Source of the DNA: Pseudaquidulcibacter saccharophilus
GTDB taxonomy: Bacteria; Pseudomonadota; Alphaproteobacteria; Caulobacterales; Aquidulcibacteraceae
NCBI RefSeq assembly: GCF_019455445.1
Contig: NZ_JAHWUS010000002.1
Location: 539,291 to 603,290 of the forward strand
Direction: 5' to 3'
DNA: 64,000 bases
Part shown: one piece after another, positions 36,619-45,952 of the stretch
How the letters are laid out: each line of letters opens with the position of its first letter
Position numbering within the stretch: the stretch's first letter is position 1
Made by a program: the position numbers and the translations under genes
The notes under the pieces: model-generated
What the model was told of the DNA's origin: nothing
What the model saw: only the letters and a program-made list of their open reading frames with translations
Database searches by the model: none

Positions 36619-39027
36619 ATGTCAAAAACAATGTTAATAGACGCTGCACACGAGGAAGAGACCCGTGTAGTAGTTTTGGATGGTCAAAATTTAGAAGAAT
36701 TTGATATCGAGACCAAAGCCAAACAACAAATTCGTGGAAATATCTATCTTGCAAAAGTCACACGCGTAGAGCCGTCTCTACAAGCGTGTTTTGTTGATTT
36801 TGGCTCACCGCGCCATGGTTTCCTTGCGTTTTCAGAGGTTCACCCTGATTATTATCAAATTCCGGTTGCCGACCGCGAGGCATTGATAGAAGAAGAAGCC
36901 AATAGCGTTGACGAAGAAGCTTTTGAAGACGATGAAGAGAATCAACGCGCACGTCGTGCCGTTGCCCGTCGTTATAAAATCCAAGACGTATTAAAACGCC
37001 GCCAAATCATGTTGGTACAAGCCGTAAAAGAAGAACGCGGCAACAAGGGTGCAGCCCTAACCACATATCTATCACTTGCAGGTCGTTATTGTGTATTAAT
37101 GCCAAATACCCCACGTGGTGGCGGTATTTCACGTAAAATCACCGCAGCAGGCGATAGAAAACGTTTAAAATCAATCGTTTCACAGCTTGAAGTGCCAAAA
37201 GGTATGGGTCTTATCATTCGTACCGCCGGTGCAAAACGCAATAAAACCGAAATTAAACGTGACTATGAGTATTTGTTGCGTCTATGGGATAATATCCGCA
37301 CACGCACTTTGGAATCGGTGGCCCCTGCCCTAATTCATGAAGAAGAAAGCCTTGTTAAGCGCGCTATTCGCGATCTTTACAACAAGGATGTTGGCTCAAT
37401 CGTTATCGAAGGCGAAAACGCATATAAAGAAGCCAAAGACTTTGTAAAAATGCTTATTCCTTCGCATGCGCGCAAGGTGCATCAATATAAACACACCATG
37501 CCATTATTCTCAAAGCTCGGTGTTGAAAAAATGCTTTCATCAATTCATAGCGGTGTGGTGCATTTGAAATCTGGTGGTTATATCGTTATCAACCAAACCG
37601 AAGCATTAGTTGCAGTTGACGTTAACTCTGGCAAATCAACACGTGAACGCTCAATTGAGCAAACAGCACTAAAAACTAACCTTGAAGCCGCCGATGAAGT
37701 TGCGCGTCAAATGCGTATGCGCGACTTAGCTGGCCTTATTGTAATTGACTTCATTGATATGGATGAAGCACGTAACGATCGTGCAGTAGAGAAACGTGTA
37801 AAAGAAGCTCTTCGTCTTGACCGTGCACGTGTACAAATGGGTAAAATTTCTAATTTTGGCCTTATGGAAATTTCACGTCAACGCCGCCGCACCGGGGTTC
37901 TTGAAGGCTCTAGCCATGTTTGCGAGGTTTGCTCTGGCTTTGGTCGCGTTCGTTCATCATCTTCTAATGCGACACAGATTGTTCGTGATATTGAGGCACA
38001 AGTTGGCGGTCGTAAAAATTGCGAATTGGTAGTTAAAACAGATGTAAATACTGCTCTATATTTGCTAAATGAAAAACGCACTCATATTGCAATGCTTGAA
38101 ATTTCACGCCATGTCGTTGTTAAAATTCTTGCCGATGCAACAATGCCACAAGGCAAATATGAAATTGACTTTGTATCAATGGGTGAATCAACTGAAGAGC
38201 CTGAATTTAATTTCAACTTTATAAAAGAAGCCGCCGAAGCAGTCGCCAAAGAAGACGCTGCTGAAGAAGCCGAAGAAGCAAATGAAAATGATGCTGTTGA
38301 AACCGCTGAAGTAGTTGTTTCTAAAAACAGCAGAAGACGAAAATCACGTCGTCGCGGAAGAAATAAAGGTGAAGCATCAGAAACAAATGTAGCACCTGCA
38401 ACCGCCACTGACGGCGAAACAGTTGCTGAAGAGACAACAGAAAATTCTGAGCCAACAGAAACCACCAGCGAAAATGAAGAGACTAGGAATTCTAGACGCA
38501 GACGTGGAAAACGTGGTGGACGTGGGCTTTTTGGAATGCGCGCTGCAAGAAACAAAAATGCACCATCTGAAAATTCAGATAATGCGCCGCAAAATGACGC
38601 AACCGTTGAAGCTTCAGTCGTGGCTAATACAGAAGAAAAAGCTACTGAAGCAAAACAGATTGACGAAACCGTTACAGAAAAACCAGCTAAGGCAAAACCA
38701 TCTCGCGCAAGAACTCGTAAACCAAAAGCGGCAGAAACCAACGAAGTTGTTACTGAAGCTCCTGTTGTTGCAACCGAGGTTTCCGAAGATAAACCTGCAA
38801 AAAAACCACGCAGCAGAAAGCCGAAAAAACCTGAAACCACTACTTCTGAAACAATGACAGAAACGGTTGAGGTCAAGACTGAAAATACCACAAATCTGCC
38901 AAAATCTTCTGATACCCCTGCTGCTCAAGAGAGTAACAATGACGAAAGCAGCCCGCGTCCACAACGCAAAACGGGCTGGTGGGCAAGGAATGCATCAAAA
39001 CTATTTGGAAATACCGAAGAGCAATAA
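36619..39027 (+). CDS. rne: Ribonuclease E
   Basis: 802-residue endoribonuclease and degradosome scaffold. Residues about 35-130 are the S1 domain (RGNIYLAKVTRVEPSLQACFVDFG) with an acidic insert rich in Glu. The catalytic core has the metal-binding aspartates in VAVDVNSGKSTRERSIEQTA (about 335) and LIVIDFIDMDE (about 378). The Zn-link is VCEVCSGFG (about 435). From about 530 the C-terminal half is disordered, with acidic runs and arginine-rich RNA-binding patches such as SRRRKSRRRGRNKG and SRRRRGKRGGRG. AGGAGAG precedes the ATG. Overlaps the lipocalin gene by 38 bases. Confidence 0.95.
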   Translation: MSKTMLIDAAHEEETRVVVLDGQNLEEFDIETKAKQQIRGNIYLAKVTRVEPSLQACFVDFGSPRHGFLAFSEVHPDYYQIPVADREALIEEEANSVDEEAFEDDEENQRARRAVARRYKIQDVLKRRQIMLVQAVKEERGNKGAALTTYLSLAGRYCVLMPNTPRGGGISRKITAAGDRKRLKSIVSQLEVPKGMGLIIRTAGAKRNKTEIKRDYEYLLRLWDNIRTRTLESVAPALIHEEESLVKRAIRDLYNKDVGSIVIEGENAYKEAKDFVKMLIPSHARKVHQYKHTMPLFSKLGVEKMLSSIHSGVVHLKSGGYIVINQTEALVAVDVNSGKSTRERSIEQTALKTNLEAADEVARQMRMRDLAGLIVIDFIDMDEARNDRAVEKRVKEALRLDRARVQMGKISNFGLMEISRQRRRTGVLEGSSHVCEVCSGFGRVRSSSSNATQIVRDIEAQVGGRKNCELVVKTDVNTALYLLNEKRTHIAMLEISRHVVVKILADATMPQGKYEIDFVSMGESTEEPEFNFNFIKEAAEAVAKEDAAEEAEEANENDAVETAEVVVSKNSRRRKSRRRGRNKGEASETNVAPATATDGETVAEETTENSEPTETTSENEETRNSRRRRGKRGGRGLFGMRAARNKNAPSENSDNAPQNDATVEASVVANTEEKATEAKQIDETVTEKPAKAKPSRARTRKPKAAETNEVVTEAPVVATEVSEDKPAKKPRSRKPKKPETTTSETMTETVEVKTENTTNLPKSSDTPAAQESNNDESSPRPQRKTGWWARNASKLFGNTEEQ

Positions 39028-39586
39028 TTATTTTAAAATAATTGGCGCATTTTTTATATTATCATTTTTGGGCGGCTGCATGGCATTGGTTGATGGTCGC
39101 CCAAAAAATGCACCTGAATTAAAAACTGTTCAAAGCATTGAAGTAAGTAAATATTTGGGCACGTGGCATGAAATTGCAAGATATCCTTCAAGCTTTGAGA
39201 AAGGCTGTCCCAAAGCCACAGCGAATTATCAGCTTGCGCAAAATGGTGATATAACGGTTGTTAATACCTGCTATTATAATGATGGAAAAGTAAAAGCGTT
39301 CAAAGCAGACGCCAAAGTTATAAAGGGTTCAAATAATACCAAGCTAGCAGTTAATTTTGCGCCAATTCCTTTACCAAAGGGAAATGGTAATTATTGGGTT
39401 ATTTATGTAGATAAAGATTATCAGCATGCAATTGTTGCGTCACCGAACGGTAATTTCATGTGGTTTTTGGCGCGTAATGAAGAAATAAGCAAATCGCAAC
39501 TAAATGAAATGTTACTTGCCGCAAAGTCACAATTATTTGATACAGACAAATTAGAAATAATTGGCAAGATTTCTGAAAATAATTAA
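38990..39586 (+). CDS. blc: Outer membrane lipoprotein, lipocalin (Blc) family
   Basis: 198 residues. The N-terminus is a lipoprotein signal with lipobox FLGGC (Cys about 30). The lipocalin signature YLGTWHEIARYPSSFEKGC begins about residue 53, followed by beta strands and the closing YWVIYVDKDYQHAIVASPNGNFMWFLAR. It binds lipids or hydrophobic ligands under envelope stress. The frame is open from 38867 inside rne; the ATG at 38990 gives the correct signal peptide and implies a 38-base overlap with the rne end, so translation may be coupled. Confidence 0.85.
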   Translation: MHQNYLEIPKSNNYFKIIGAFFILSFLGGCMALVDGRPKNAPELKTVQSIEVSKYLGTWHEIARYPSSFEKGCPKATANYQLAQNGDITVVNTCYYNDGKVKAFKADAKVIKGSNNTKLAVNFAPIPLPKGNGNYWVIYVDKDYQHAIVASPNGNFMWFLARNEEISKSQLNEMLLAAKSQLFDTDKLEIIGKISENN

Positions 39587-39651
39587 TATTGTCTTTGCTT
39601 CATCCTGTGTTCATGGCATAACACTAAACTGGATCAAAAAAGGTGATTAAT

Positions 39652-41007
39652 TTGTTTAAACAAAGGTTTTCATATTTTGTGATGGCTTTTGCGGTCGTGT
39701 TGTCTCCTGCCGCAGCAAAGGCGCAATCATTAGTAAGAGATTCCGAAGTTGAGAAACTTGTTCGCGACTATTCAGATCCATTATTTGTTGCCGCAGGACT
39801 AAATCCAGACGACATTAAAATTTATCTCGTTGATGACAAAGAGATCAATGCCTTTGTTACGGATGGGCAAAAGATGTTTGTCAATGCCGGAACAATATTA
39901 GAGGCAACAAGTCCAAATCAGTTAAAGGGCGTAATTGCCCACGAAACCGGTCACATTGCAGGTGGTCACCTTGCACGGTCTTCCCAAGCTGAAAAAGAGG
40001 CAATGGTTCCCGCATATGTCACAATTGCGCTTGGCATAGTTGCAATTGCGGCAGGCGCACCAGACGCCGGCGCGGCATTATTGGCAAGTTCGCAGCAGTT
40101 TGCGATTCTAAGCTTTTATTCATATACCAGAACCCAAGAATCTAGTGCCGACCAGGCCGCCCTACAATATCTTGAAAAGACACATCAATCACCACAGGGT
40201 TTAATCGACTTCTTTGAAAAGTTTCGTTACCAAGAAGTCATGTCCGAGGCGAGAAGAACTGAATTTTTCCGTTCGCACCCATTGTCCACAGATAGGATTG
40301 ATGCACTTGAACGTCGCGCCGCCTCGAGCCCTTATTTAAAAGCTGTTGACAGCGATAGTGACAAGGAAAGACTGGCACTTGCGCAGGCAAAACTATACGG
40401 CTTTTTATACACGGGACAACAAGTTTATGTAAAATATCCATTTAGTGATAATTCAATCCCTGCCCAATACGCGCGGGCAATTGCATATTATCGTGCACCA
40501 GATTTGGACTTGGCAACCGATGCCGTTCAAAAACTTATTAATGCCGAACCAAACAACCCTTATTTTCAAGAGCTTATGGGGCAAATCTATTTTGAAAACG
40601 GTAAATCTGATAAAGCCCTTCCCTATTATCAAAAATCCGTTTCACTATTGCCAAATGACTCACTTTTGCGAATTGGTCTGGCAAGAACATATATAAATCT
40701 TGGCACAAATGAAGATTTAGAAAAAGCCGAAACCGAATTGCGCAATGCCGTCAGGCTCGAGGATGATAACGCATTTGCGTGGAATCAAATTGCAATTGTT
40801 GCAGACAAACAAGGTAAAGATGGCCTCGCAAGATTGGCAACCGCAGAAGAAGCCTTTGCACTAGGTGATTATGAACGGGCCAACCGTTTTGCGCAGGCGG
40901 CAATGAGGAAATTTGATCGCCACACCCCATCATGGCAAAGGGCAAGCGATATCCGTAGCGTAACCGAAGAAGCCGCCGCCAAAGCAGCAAAAGCAAACAA
41001 ACAATAA
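39652..41007 (+). CDS. Periplasmic M48 metalloprotease with TPR repeats (BepA/YfgC-like)
   Basis: 451 residues with a signal peptide ending near AAAKAQS. The zinc motif HETGH is in VIAHETGHIAGGHL (about residue 103) and the third ligand Glu in QESSADQAALQYL. The C-terminal part (about 270-430) contains TPR repeats (AEPNNPYFQELMGQIYFENGKSDKALPYYQKS, shortened). BepA-type proteases help assemble or degrade beta-barrel proteins. The frame is open from a GTG at 39643, but AGGTG overlaps that codon and lies six bases before the TTG at 39652, which is therefore preferred. Confidence 0.9.
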   Translation: MFKQRFSYFVMAFAVVLSPAAAKAQSLVRDSEVEKLVRDYSDPLFVAAGLNPDDIKIYLVDDKEINAFVTDGQKMFVNAGTILEATSPNQLKGVIAHETGHIAGGHLARSSQAEKEAMVPAYVTIALGIVAIAAGAPDAGAALLASSQQFAILSFYSYTRTQESSADQAALQYLEKTHQSPQGLIDFFEKFRYQEVMSEARRTEFFRSHPLSTDRIDALERRAASSPYLKAVDSDSDKERLALAQAKLYGFLYTGQQVYVKYPFSDNSIPAQYARAIAYYRAPDLDLATDAVQKLINAEPNNPYFQELMGQIYFENGKSDKALPYYQKSVSLLPNDSLLRIGLARTYINLGTNEDLEKAETELRNAVRLEDDNAFAWNQIAIVADKQGKDGLARLATAEEAFALGDYERANRFAQAAMRKFDRHTPSWQRASDIRSVTEEAAAKAAKANKQ

Positions 41008-41061
41008 GTTAACTCAATATTTACCGAATAATTAGCCTATCCAAGGTTAATGGAGTGCAAT

Positions 41062-41856
41062 ATGCGTAAAAAAATGCTGTCTGGACATATATTTCTGGCA
41101 ATCGCCTTACTAGGCGTGGTTTCATGCAATAAAAAAGAAGAAACTTCGGTTATGAGCAAAACCGAAGAAGCCAAAAAACAAGACAATGCCGCTATCCTTG
41201 CATCTCTAACCAAAGAACAACAAGCCGCAGTAAGAGTATTGGTGCGCGATACTTTGGTAACTGATCCACAAATTTTATTAGAAGCACAACAGGCATTTGA
41301 AGCACAGCAAACACGAATGTTAAATGAAAATGCATCAAAAGCATTTTCATCAATCATTAGTGATGCTTCCGAACTATCATTTGGCCCAAAAGATGCAAAA
41401 GTAACATTGGTTGAGTTTTTTGATTATAAGTGCGGTTTTTGCCATGCTGCAAACCCATGGATGGTTAGCTATATGAAAACTCATCCTAATGTTCGCTATA
41501 TTTTTAAAGAATTACCTATTTTATCGGCAAATTCTCTGATTGCCGCAAAGGCAGCCTATGCATCAAAGGCACAGGGGAAATATGTTGAATTCCACAATGC
41601 CCTTATGCAGGCACAAGGCGATTTAAGCACAGATCAAATCATTCAAATTGCAACCTCGGTCGGCCTTGATACCGTTAAACTTCAAAAAGACATGCAAAAC
41701 CCTGAAATCGAAAAATACCTCAAAAAAGTCCAAGATCAGGCTTCACAAGCTGGCATATCAGGTACGCCAGGCTTTTTGGTGAACGGAAAACTTATTTCTG
41801 GTTTTAAAGTTGAAGAATTAGAGGCCGCATTAGGCGCCGAAGATGCCGGCAAATAA
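41062..41856 (+). CDS. DsbA-family thiol-disulfide oxidoreductase (Com1-like), lipoprotein
   Basis: 264 residues. An N-terminal lipobox-like LLGVVSC (Cys about 23) suggests a lipoprotein. Residues about 105-264 are a DsbA-type thioredoxin fold with the redox motif in YKCGFCHAANPW and the cis-proline in SGTPGFLVNGK. Residues about 40-90 form a helical N-terminal domain as in Com1/ScsC-like isomerases. It likely forms or shuffles disulfides in the periplasm. The ATG at 41062 is chosen because GGAG is six bases upstream; an ATG at 41050 overlaps that site. Confidence 0.87.
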   Translation: MRKKMLSGHIFLAIALLGVVSCNKKEETSVMSKTEEAKKQDNAAILASLTKEQQAAVRVLVRDTLVTDPQILLEAQQAFEAQQTRMLNENASKAFSSIISDASELSFGPKDAKVTLVEFFDYKCGFCHAANPWMVSYMKTHPNVRYIFKELPILSANSLIAAKAAYASKAQGKYVEFHNALMQAQGDLSTDQIIQIATSVGLDTVKLQKDMQNPEIEKYLKKVQDQASQAGISGTPGFLVNGKLISGFKVEELEAALGAEDAGK

Positions 41857-41880
41857 TAATACTTTTGCCAAACGATTAAA

Positions 41881-41905
41881 AGCCCCGCATTGCGGGGCTT
41901 TTATT
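41881..41905. terminator. Rho-independent terminator
   Basis: AGCCCCGCA (41881-41889) and TGCGGGGCT (41891-41899) form a 9-bp stem with flanking A and T runs between the DsbA-family gene and the convergent receptor gene (stop 41923). Confidence 0.9.
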
Positions 41906-41922
41906 TTTGGGTTTAGGAGAAT

Positions 41923-44070
41923 TTAGTATTTTGCCTTAAGGCTTAGGATATAGCTTCTTGGCGATCCATAGAAGTTATAAATATTTGGTGTGCCAACAGA
42001 TTCATAATATTTTTTATCAAAGATATTATTTATTGTTAAATCAATGGCATAATGTTCATCAAATTTATAACCAATACGGGCATTGGCAACCTTATATCCT
42101 TTGTTAACAACTTCGTCGCGCCATCCCCGTGATGATTGTGCCGAAGAATAGGCAATCACGCCTAAACCAACATCAAGTCCTTTCAACGCAGAACTTTGCG
42201 GGAATGTATAATCTGACCATAATTTAAACTGATATTTTGGCGACTGAATAGAATAAGTTTTACCTTGATTGGTGCGATCTTTTTCGTATTCGGTTTTCAA
42301 ATAAGTATAACCAGCATTTACCTGAAGTCCTGGAAATACCTCACCAGAGATTTCGGTTTCATAACCTTTTGAGGAAATTTCGCCTGCATTTAAATAATAA
42401 GCATTGTTTGGGTATGCGGGGTCTGCATAAGCGCGATTTTTATCTTTCAAATCGAAAAGCGCAAATGATGCCGAAAGCTTGCCATCGGCCAAATCAGTTT
42501 TAACGCCATATTCAAATTGTCGTCCAGTACGTGGGTCAAGCGTTGAACCATCGGCTTTTAATTGGGTTTGTGGAACAAAAATGTCAGCATAGCTAGTATA
42601 AAGGGTAACCGCATCTGTGATGTCATAAACAATACCAGCATATGGTGTGAACTCATTATCAGCTTTTGCACCAGGTTTCCATGTTAAACCGCTAGTTGAT
42701 GGTGCAATCGAGCGTGATGCAGCTTTAAAATTAGTAGTACGTCCGCCAAAAGCAAATTTTAAATTATCAAGAATATTTGCCTTTGCTTGGAAGTAAATAC
42801 CATTCTGACGGGTTCGGCTTTGTGCGCCTGAAGTGAATGGAATATTTGGCTCTGCAAAATTGCTCATATCGCCCCAAAGAACGCCTGTGCGATAGGTTCT
42901 GTTACTACCGCTTATACCAGATGATAAATAATTATCTTGATTAAATCCCACGGTTAAATCATGGGTGCGCCCAAATAATTCAACAGGCCCATTTACAAAA
43001 ATATCGTAGCCTTCACGGGTGTAGTCATAATCACCAGCTTGTGCAGCATAATCAAGACGTTTTGTTGCGACATCAACCGCAGAATAAGTATAGCCGTATT
43101 TCCATAAGAAGTTCTGCTGTCTAAGGTTATAATTACCCCTTACTTTCCAGCCATTATTAAACTTATGTTCAATATAAGTGTTGGTTTCATTGGTTGAATA
43201 ATTCATCCGACCCCATTCAGGGCTATAAAATGTGTTCACCGGAACATCCAACAATATATAATGCCCATTGGCATCAGTAGCCGAAGAAGTAGGAACACCA
43301 GACCATGGATCTTTTACCTCTGAGGTTTGTGATGTAAAATTCGCGCCAAGCGTCGTATTAGCCAGTAAATCAACTTCTAAAGCGGTATATATTGTGAATT
43401 TATCTTCGTGAGTATAGTCATAAAAGAAATCGCGATTAACGCTTGAAAGTGAAACCAAACCGCGAATTGCTTTTGATTTAATAAGTGGTCCGGTTAAGTC
43501 CAATGAAACGCTATTATTGCTATATGAACCAGTGCTAAGGTTTAAGCTGGCACCAAATTTTGATTGGGGTTTCTTCTTAACAAGATTTACGACACCGCCG
43601 GGTTCACCCACGCCACGCAAAATACCTGCTGGGCCGCGTAAAACCTCAACCCTATCATAAATAACTGTATCAAACTGATGCGATGGTGTTAGGCCATTAT
43701 AAGATGTTACACCGTCATACATTACACCAAGCGCATAGCCACGTGCATAATATTGCGAACTTACGGTATCATTGGCAATAACATTTACACCAGTCGTTTG
43801 GGTTAAAACTTCTTGGATAGTCCGTAAATTTTGGTCTTCCATTTGTTGTTTGGTAATTACCGAAACTGAATTTGGGGTTTCACGGATTGTTTGCGGGGTT
43901 TTGCCGCCAATGGTTGCCGTTGCTGCCTTATAAGTTTTTTCTTTATCAACAGATACTTTTATAGGTGGCAATTTGGTAATATTTTCGCCATTGGTCTCTT
44001 GGGCATAGGCAATTGTTCCACTCATGGCAATTGCACTCGTGCATAGTAATAATAATCTTAGTCTATTCAT
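41923..44070 (-). CDS. TonB-dependent siderophore-type outer membrane receptor
   Basis: 715 residues with a signal peptide (about 1-23, AYAQ). The plug domain (about 55-175) includes IRETPNSVSVITKQQMEDQNLRTIQEVL, YYARGYALGVMYDGV and VEVLRGPAGILRGVGEPGGVVNLVKKKP, typical of FpvA/FhuE-like ferric-siderophore receptors. The rest is a 22-strand beta-barrel closing with SPRSYILSLKAKY. GAGGGGG precedes the ATG. It is the last gene of the leftward mbnP-mbnH-tonB operon, so its ligand might be a copper or iron chelate. Ligand inferred only. Confidence 0.88.
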   Translation of the reverse strand: MNRLRLLLLCTSAIAMSGTIAYAQETNGENITKLPPIKVSVDKEKTYKAATATIGGKTPQTIRETPNSVSVITKQQMEDQNLRTIQEVLTQTTGVNVIANDTVSSQYYARGYALGVMYDGVTSYNGLTPSHQFDTVIYDRVEVLRGPAGILRGVGEPGGVVNLVKKKPQSKFGASLNLSTGSYSNNSVSLDLTGPLIKSKAIRGLVSLSSVNRDFFYDYTHEDKFTIYTALEVDLLANTTLGANFTSQTSEVKDPWSGVPTSSATDANGHYILLDVPVNTFYSPEWGRMNYSTNETNTYIEHKFNNGWKVRGNYNLRQQNFLWKYGYTYSAVDVATKRLDYAAQAGDYDYTREGYDIFVNGPVELFGRTHDLTVGFNQDNYLSSGISGSNRTYRTGVLWGDMSNFAEPNIPFTSGAQSRTRQNGIYFQAKANILDNLKFAFGGRTTNFKAASRSIAPSTSGLTWKPGAKADNEFTPYAGIVYDITDAVTLYTSYADIFVPQTQLKADGSTLDPRTGRQFEYGVKTDLADGKLSASFALFDLKDKNRAYADPAYPNNAYYLNAGEISSKGYETEISGEVFPGLQVNAGYTYLKTEYEKDRTNQGKTYSIQSPKYQFKLWSDYTFPQSSALKGLDVGLGVIAYSSAQSSRGWRDEVVNKGYKVANARIGYKFDEHYAIDLTINNIFDKKYYESVGTPNIYNFYGSPRSYILSLKAKY

Positions 44071-44091
44071 AAAAACCCCCTCTAGGTTAAG

Positions 44092-44811
44092 CTAATGATT
44101 TATTCCAAATTCAAACTCTTGCAGTGCAACAGCTTTGATGTTTTCATCTGCACCGAATGGTGATTTGCAATGCCATCTGCGAACCGCAGTTAGTGCAGCA
44201 TTATCAAGGCGTTGGTACTTACTGCTCTCAATGATTTTTGCATTTTCAATGCTGCCATCATGAGCAATGATGACTTTTAATGTAACGACGCCCTCTTCAC
44301 CCATTTCTCGTGAAGCAGGTGGATAATTTGGTGGTGGTCTTGTCGGGCAGTAAATTGCCAATTCACCACCTAATTGCTTATTGGCTTCTTGTTTTGGTTG
44401 CGTTGTATTTATTGGCGGTGCGTAACTTAATTTTTCTGAAATTGATTCAATATTTGTTGTTATTGGCGTCTCAATTGCCAACGGAACCGAAGTAAAATCA
44501 GTTTTTGATAATGCTAATTTTTGAGTAGTTGGATGATATTTAGGCGTATCAACTTGTTTTTCTTTGTTTGTTTTCGGTAATTTGGGTGCAAACTTTTTAA
44601 CCTCTTGGGGAATAACGACCGGCGGTTCAGTAATAATATGAACCGCAACCTCATTATTGTCGGAGGCAAATGATTTAACATTTTGGCACATCAAGGCACA
44701 CAAAACAGCCACCCCAAGAGGCACACCAAATGCATGCCCTATTAATTTTTCTTTGCCGATTAAAAACATTGGCTTACTTATTGACGAATGGATCGGAATA
44801 TTGCTTGTCAT
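44092..44811 (-). CDS. tonB: TonB-family energy transducer dedicated to the neighbouring receptors
   Basis: 239 residues from the ATG at 44811. One membrane helix lies at about 25-45, a Pro/Lys-rich periplasmic spacer follows, and residues about 165-239 are a TonB C-terminal domain (YPPASREMGEEGVVTLKVIIAHDGSIENAKI and AALTAVRRWHC, shortened). It would couple the inner membrane proton gradient to the receptors. ExbB and ExbD are not present. The start is uncertain: AAGAG seven bases upstream favours 44811, which overlaps the upstream gene by 38 bases, while the ATG at 44769 would avoid the overlap. Confidence 0.82.
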   Translation of the reverse strand: MTSNIPIHSSISKPMFLIGKEKLIGHAFGVPLGVAVLCALMCQNVKSFASDNNEVAVHIITEPPVVIPQEVKKFAPKLPKTNKEKQVDTPKYHPTTQKLALSKTDFTSVPLAIETPITTNIESISEKLSYAPPINTTQPKQEANKQLGGELAIYCPTRPPPNYPPASREMGEEGVVTLKVIIAHDGSIENAKIIESSKYQRLDNAALTAVRRWHCKSPFGADENIKAVALQEFEFGINH

Positions 44812-45952
44812 TGACAAACTCTTCATCGGTAAGAGTTTTTAAGAATGCGACGATATCTTTTTGATCTTGTTCGGTGATGTCGATATTACCAATCAACTCA
44901 CTTTTATGGGGGTTTCTGCGGCCATCACCCGCATTCGGGCCATTTGTAATATTACGCCCACCTGCAGCATAGGTTGCCACCACGTCTTCCAAAGTTGCGA
45001 TTGAACCATCGTGCATATAGGGTGCAGTCAATGCAACATTACGCAAACTTGGGGCACGATATTTGCCCATATCATCGGGCTTGCCACTGATTTCAATAAT
45101 ACCCATTGAACTTTCTGGATAATTACCTTTTCCGTCAACATTATATAAACCAGTATTATGGAAAGGCTTTTCAGGGCTATTATTGCCTTGATAATTCATT
45201 TGGTCATTGAAATTTACACTTCCATGGCAATGAAAGCACTCGGCACGTTCACCAAAGAACAAATCTTTACCGCGTAACTCGTTGATATTAAGCAATAATT
45301 CACCACTTAAATACCGATCATAACGCGATTTTCCAGAAACCATTGTTCTTTCAAATGATGCAATTGCTTTTATGATATTATGGAAATTTATTGGGTCTTT
45401 TTGGTTTGGAAACGCCGCGCGAAATTTATCAACATACATTGGATCTTTGTTGATACGGTTCAAAATCTCTTGTCGATTATGGTCATTAACCCCCATTTCA
45501 ACCGGATTATCGCCATAAAGCGGGACAAGCATCTGACGCTCTAAGGTTACCAATGCTGGATTGGCCCATGTATATGTCGTGTTCCATGCAACATTGGCAA
45601 GTGGTTGTGCGCTTCTTGCGGTTTTATCGCCACTTGTACCCGTTGAGAAAGGCATACCATCAGTAAATGCCATCGATTGTAAATGGCATGTACCACAAGA
45701 AGTATTGGCATTTGCAGATAAGCGTTTTTCGTAAAATAAATAACGCCCCAAATCGACCTTCGCAGGTGTAAGCTTGTTATCATCTGGAACATTTGGTTTT
45801 GGGAAACCATCCGGCAACTTTAAAAACCATTCATTTGCGGTTTTAGATGCCTTAATTTCCAAATTGTTTGTAATTTGTGGATGCGCAAACGCCATTCCAC
45901 AAACAGCCATCACTGAAAATGCTGCAAACGAAATAAAAACTGGATTTTTCAT
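44774..45952 (-). CDS. mbnH: MbnH-like di-heme cytochrome c peroxidase family protein
   Basis: 392 residues, exported (signal about 1-23). Two haem c motifs, CGTCH (about residue 86) and CFHCH (about 240), and a MauG/CcpA layout (DLGRYLFYEKRLSANANTSC, RAPSLRNVALTAPYMHDGSIATLEDVV). It stands directly after the MbnP gene with an ATGA overlap; in known pairs MbnH oxidises a tryptophan of MbnP to kynurenine to make a copper site. Assignment to MbnH rather than a general peroxidase rests on that pairing. Confidence 0.85.
   Translation of the reverse strand: MKNPVFISFAAFSVMAVCGMAFAHPQITNNLEIKASKTANEWFLKLPDGFPKPNVPDDNKLTPAKVDLGRYLFYEKRLSANANTSCGTCHLQSMAFTDGMPFSTGTSGDKTARSAQPLANVAWNTTYTWANPALVTLERQMLVPLYGDNPVEMGVNDHNRQEILNRINKDPMYVDKFRAAFPNQKDPINFHNIIKAIASFERTMVSGKSRYDRYLSGELLLNINELRGKDLFFGERAECFHCHGSVNFNDQMNYQGNNSPEKPFHNTGLYNVDGKGNYPESSMGIIEISGKPDDMGKYRAPSLRNVALTAPYMHDGSIATLEDVVATYAAGGRNITNGPNAGDGRRNPHKSELIGNIDITEQDQKDIVAFLKTLTDEEFVNDKQYSDPFVNK

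Noticed and set aside
38082..38891. 269-residue antisense frame under the end of rne
   Set aside because: It mirrors the low-complexity Glu/Lys/Arg-rich tail of RNase E; its Ser/Phe/Val-rich translation shows no domain.
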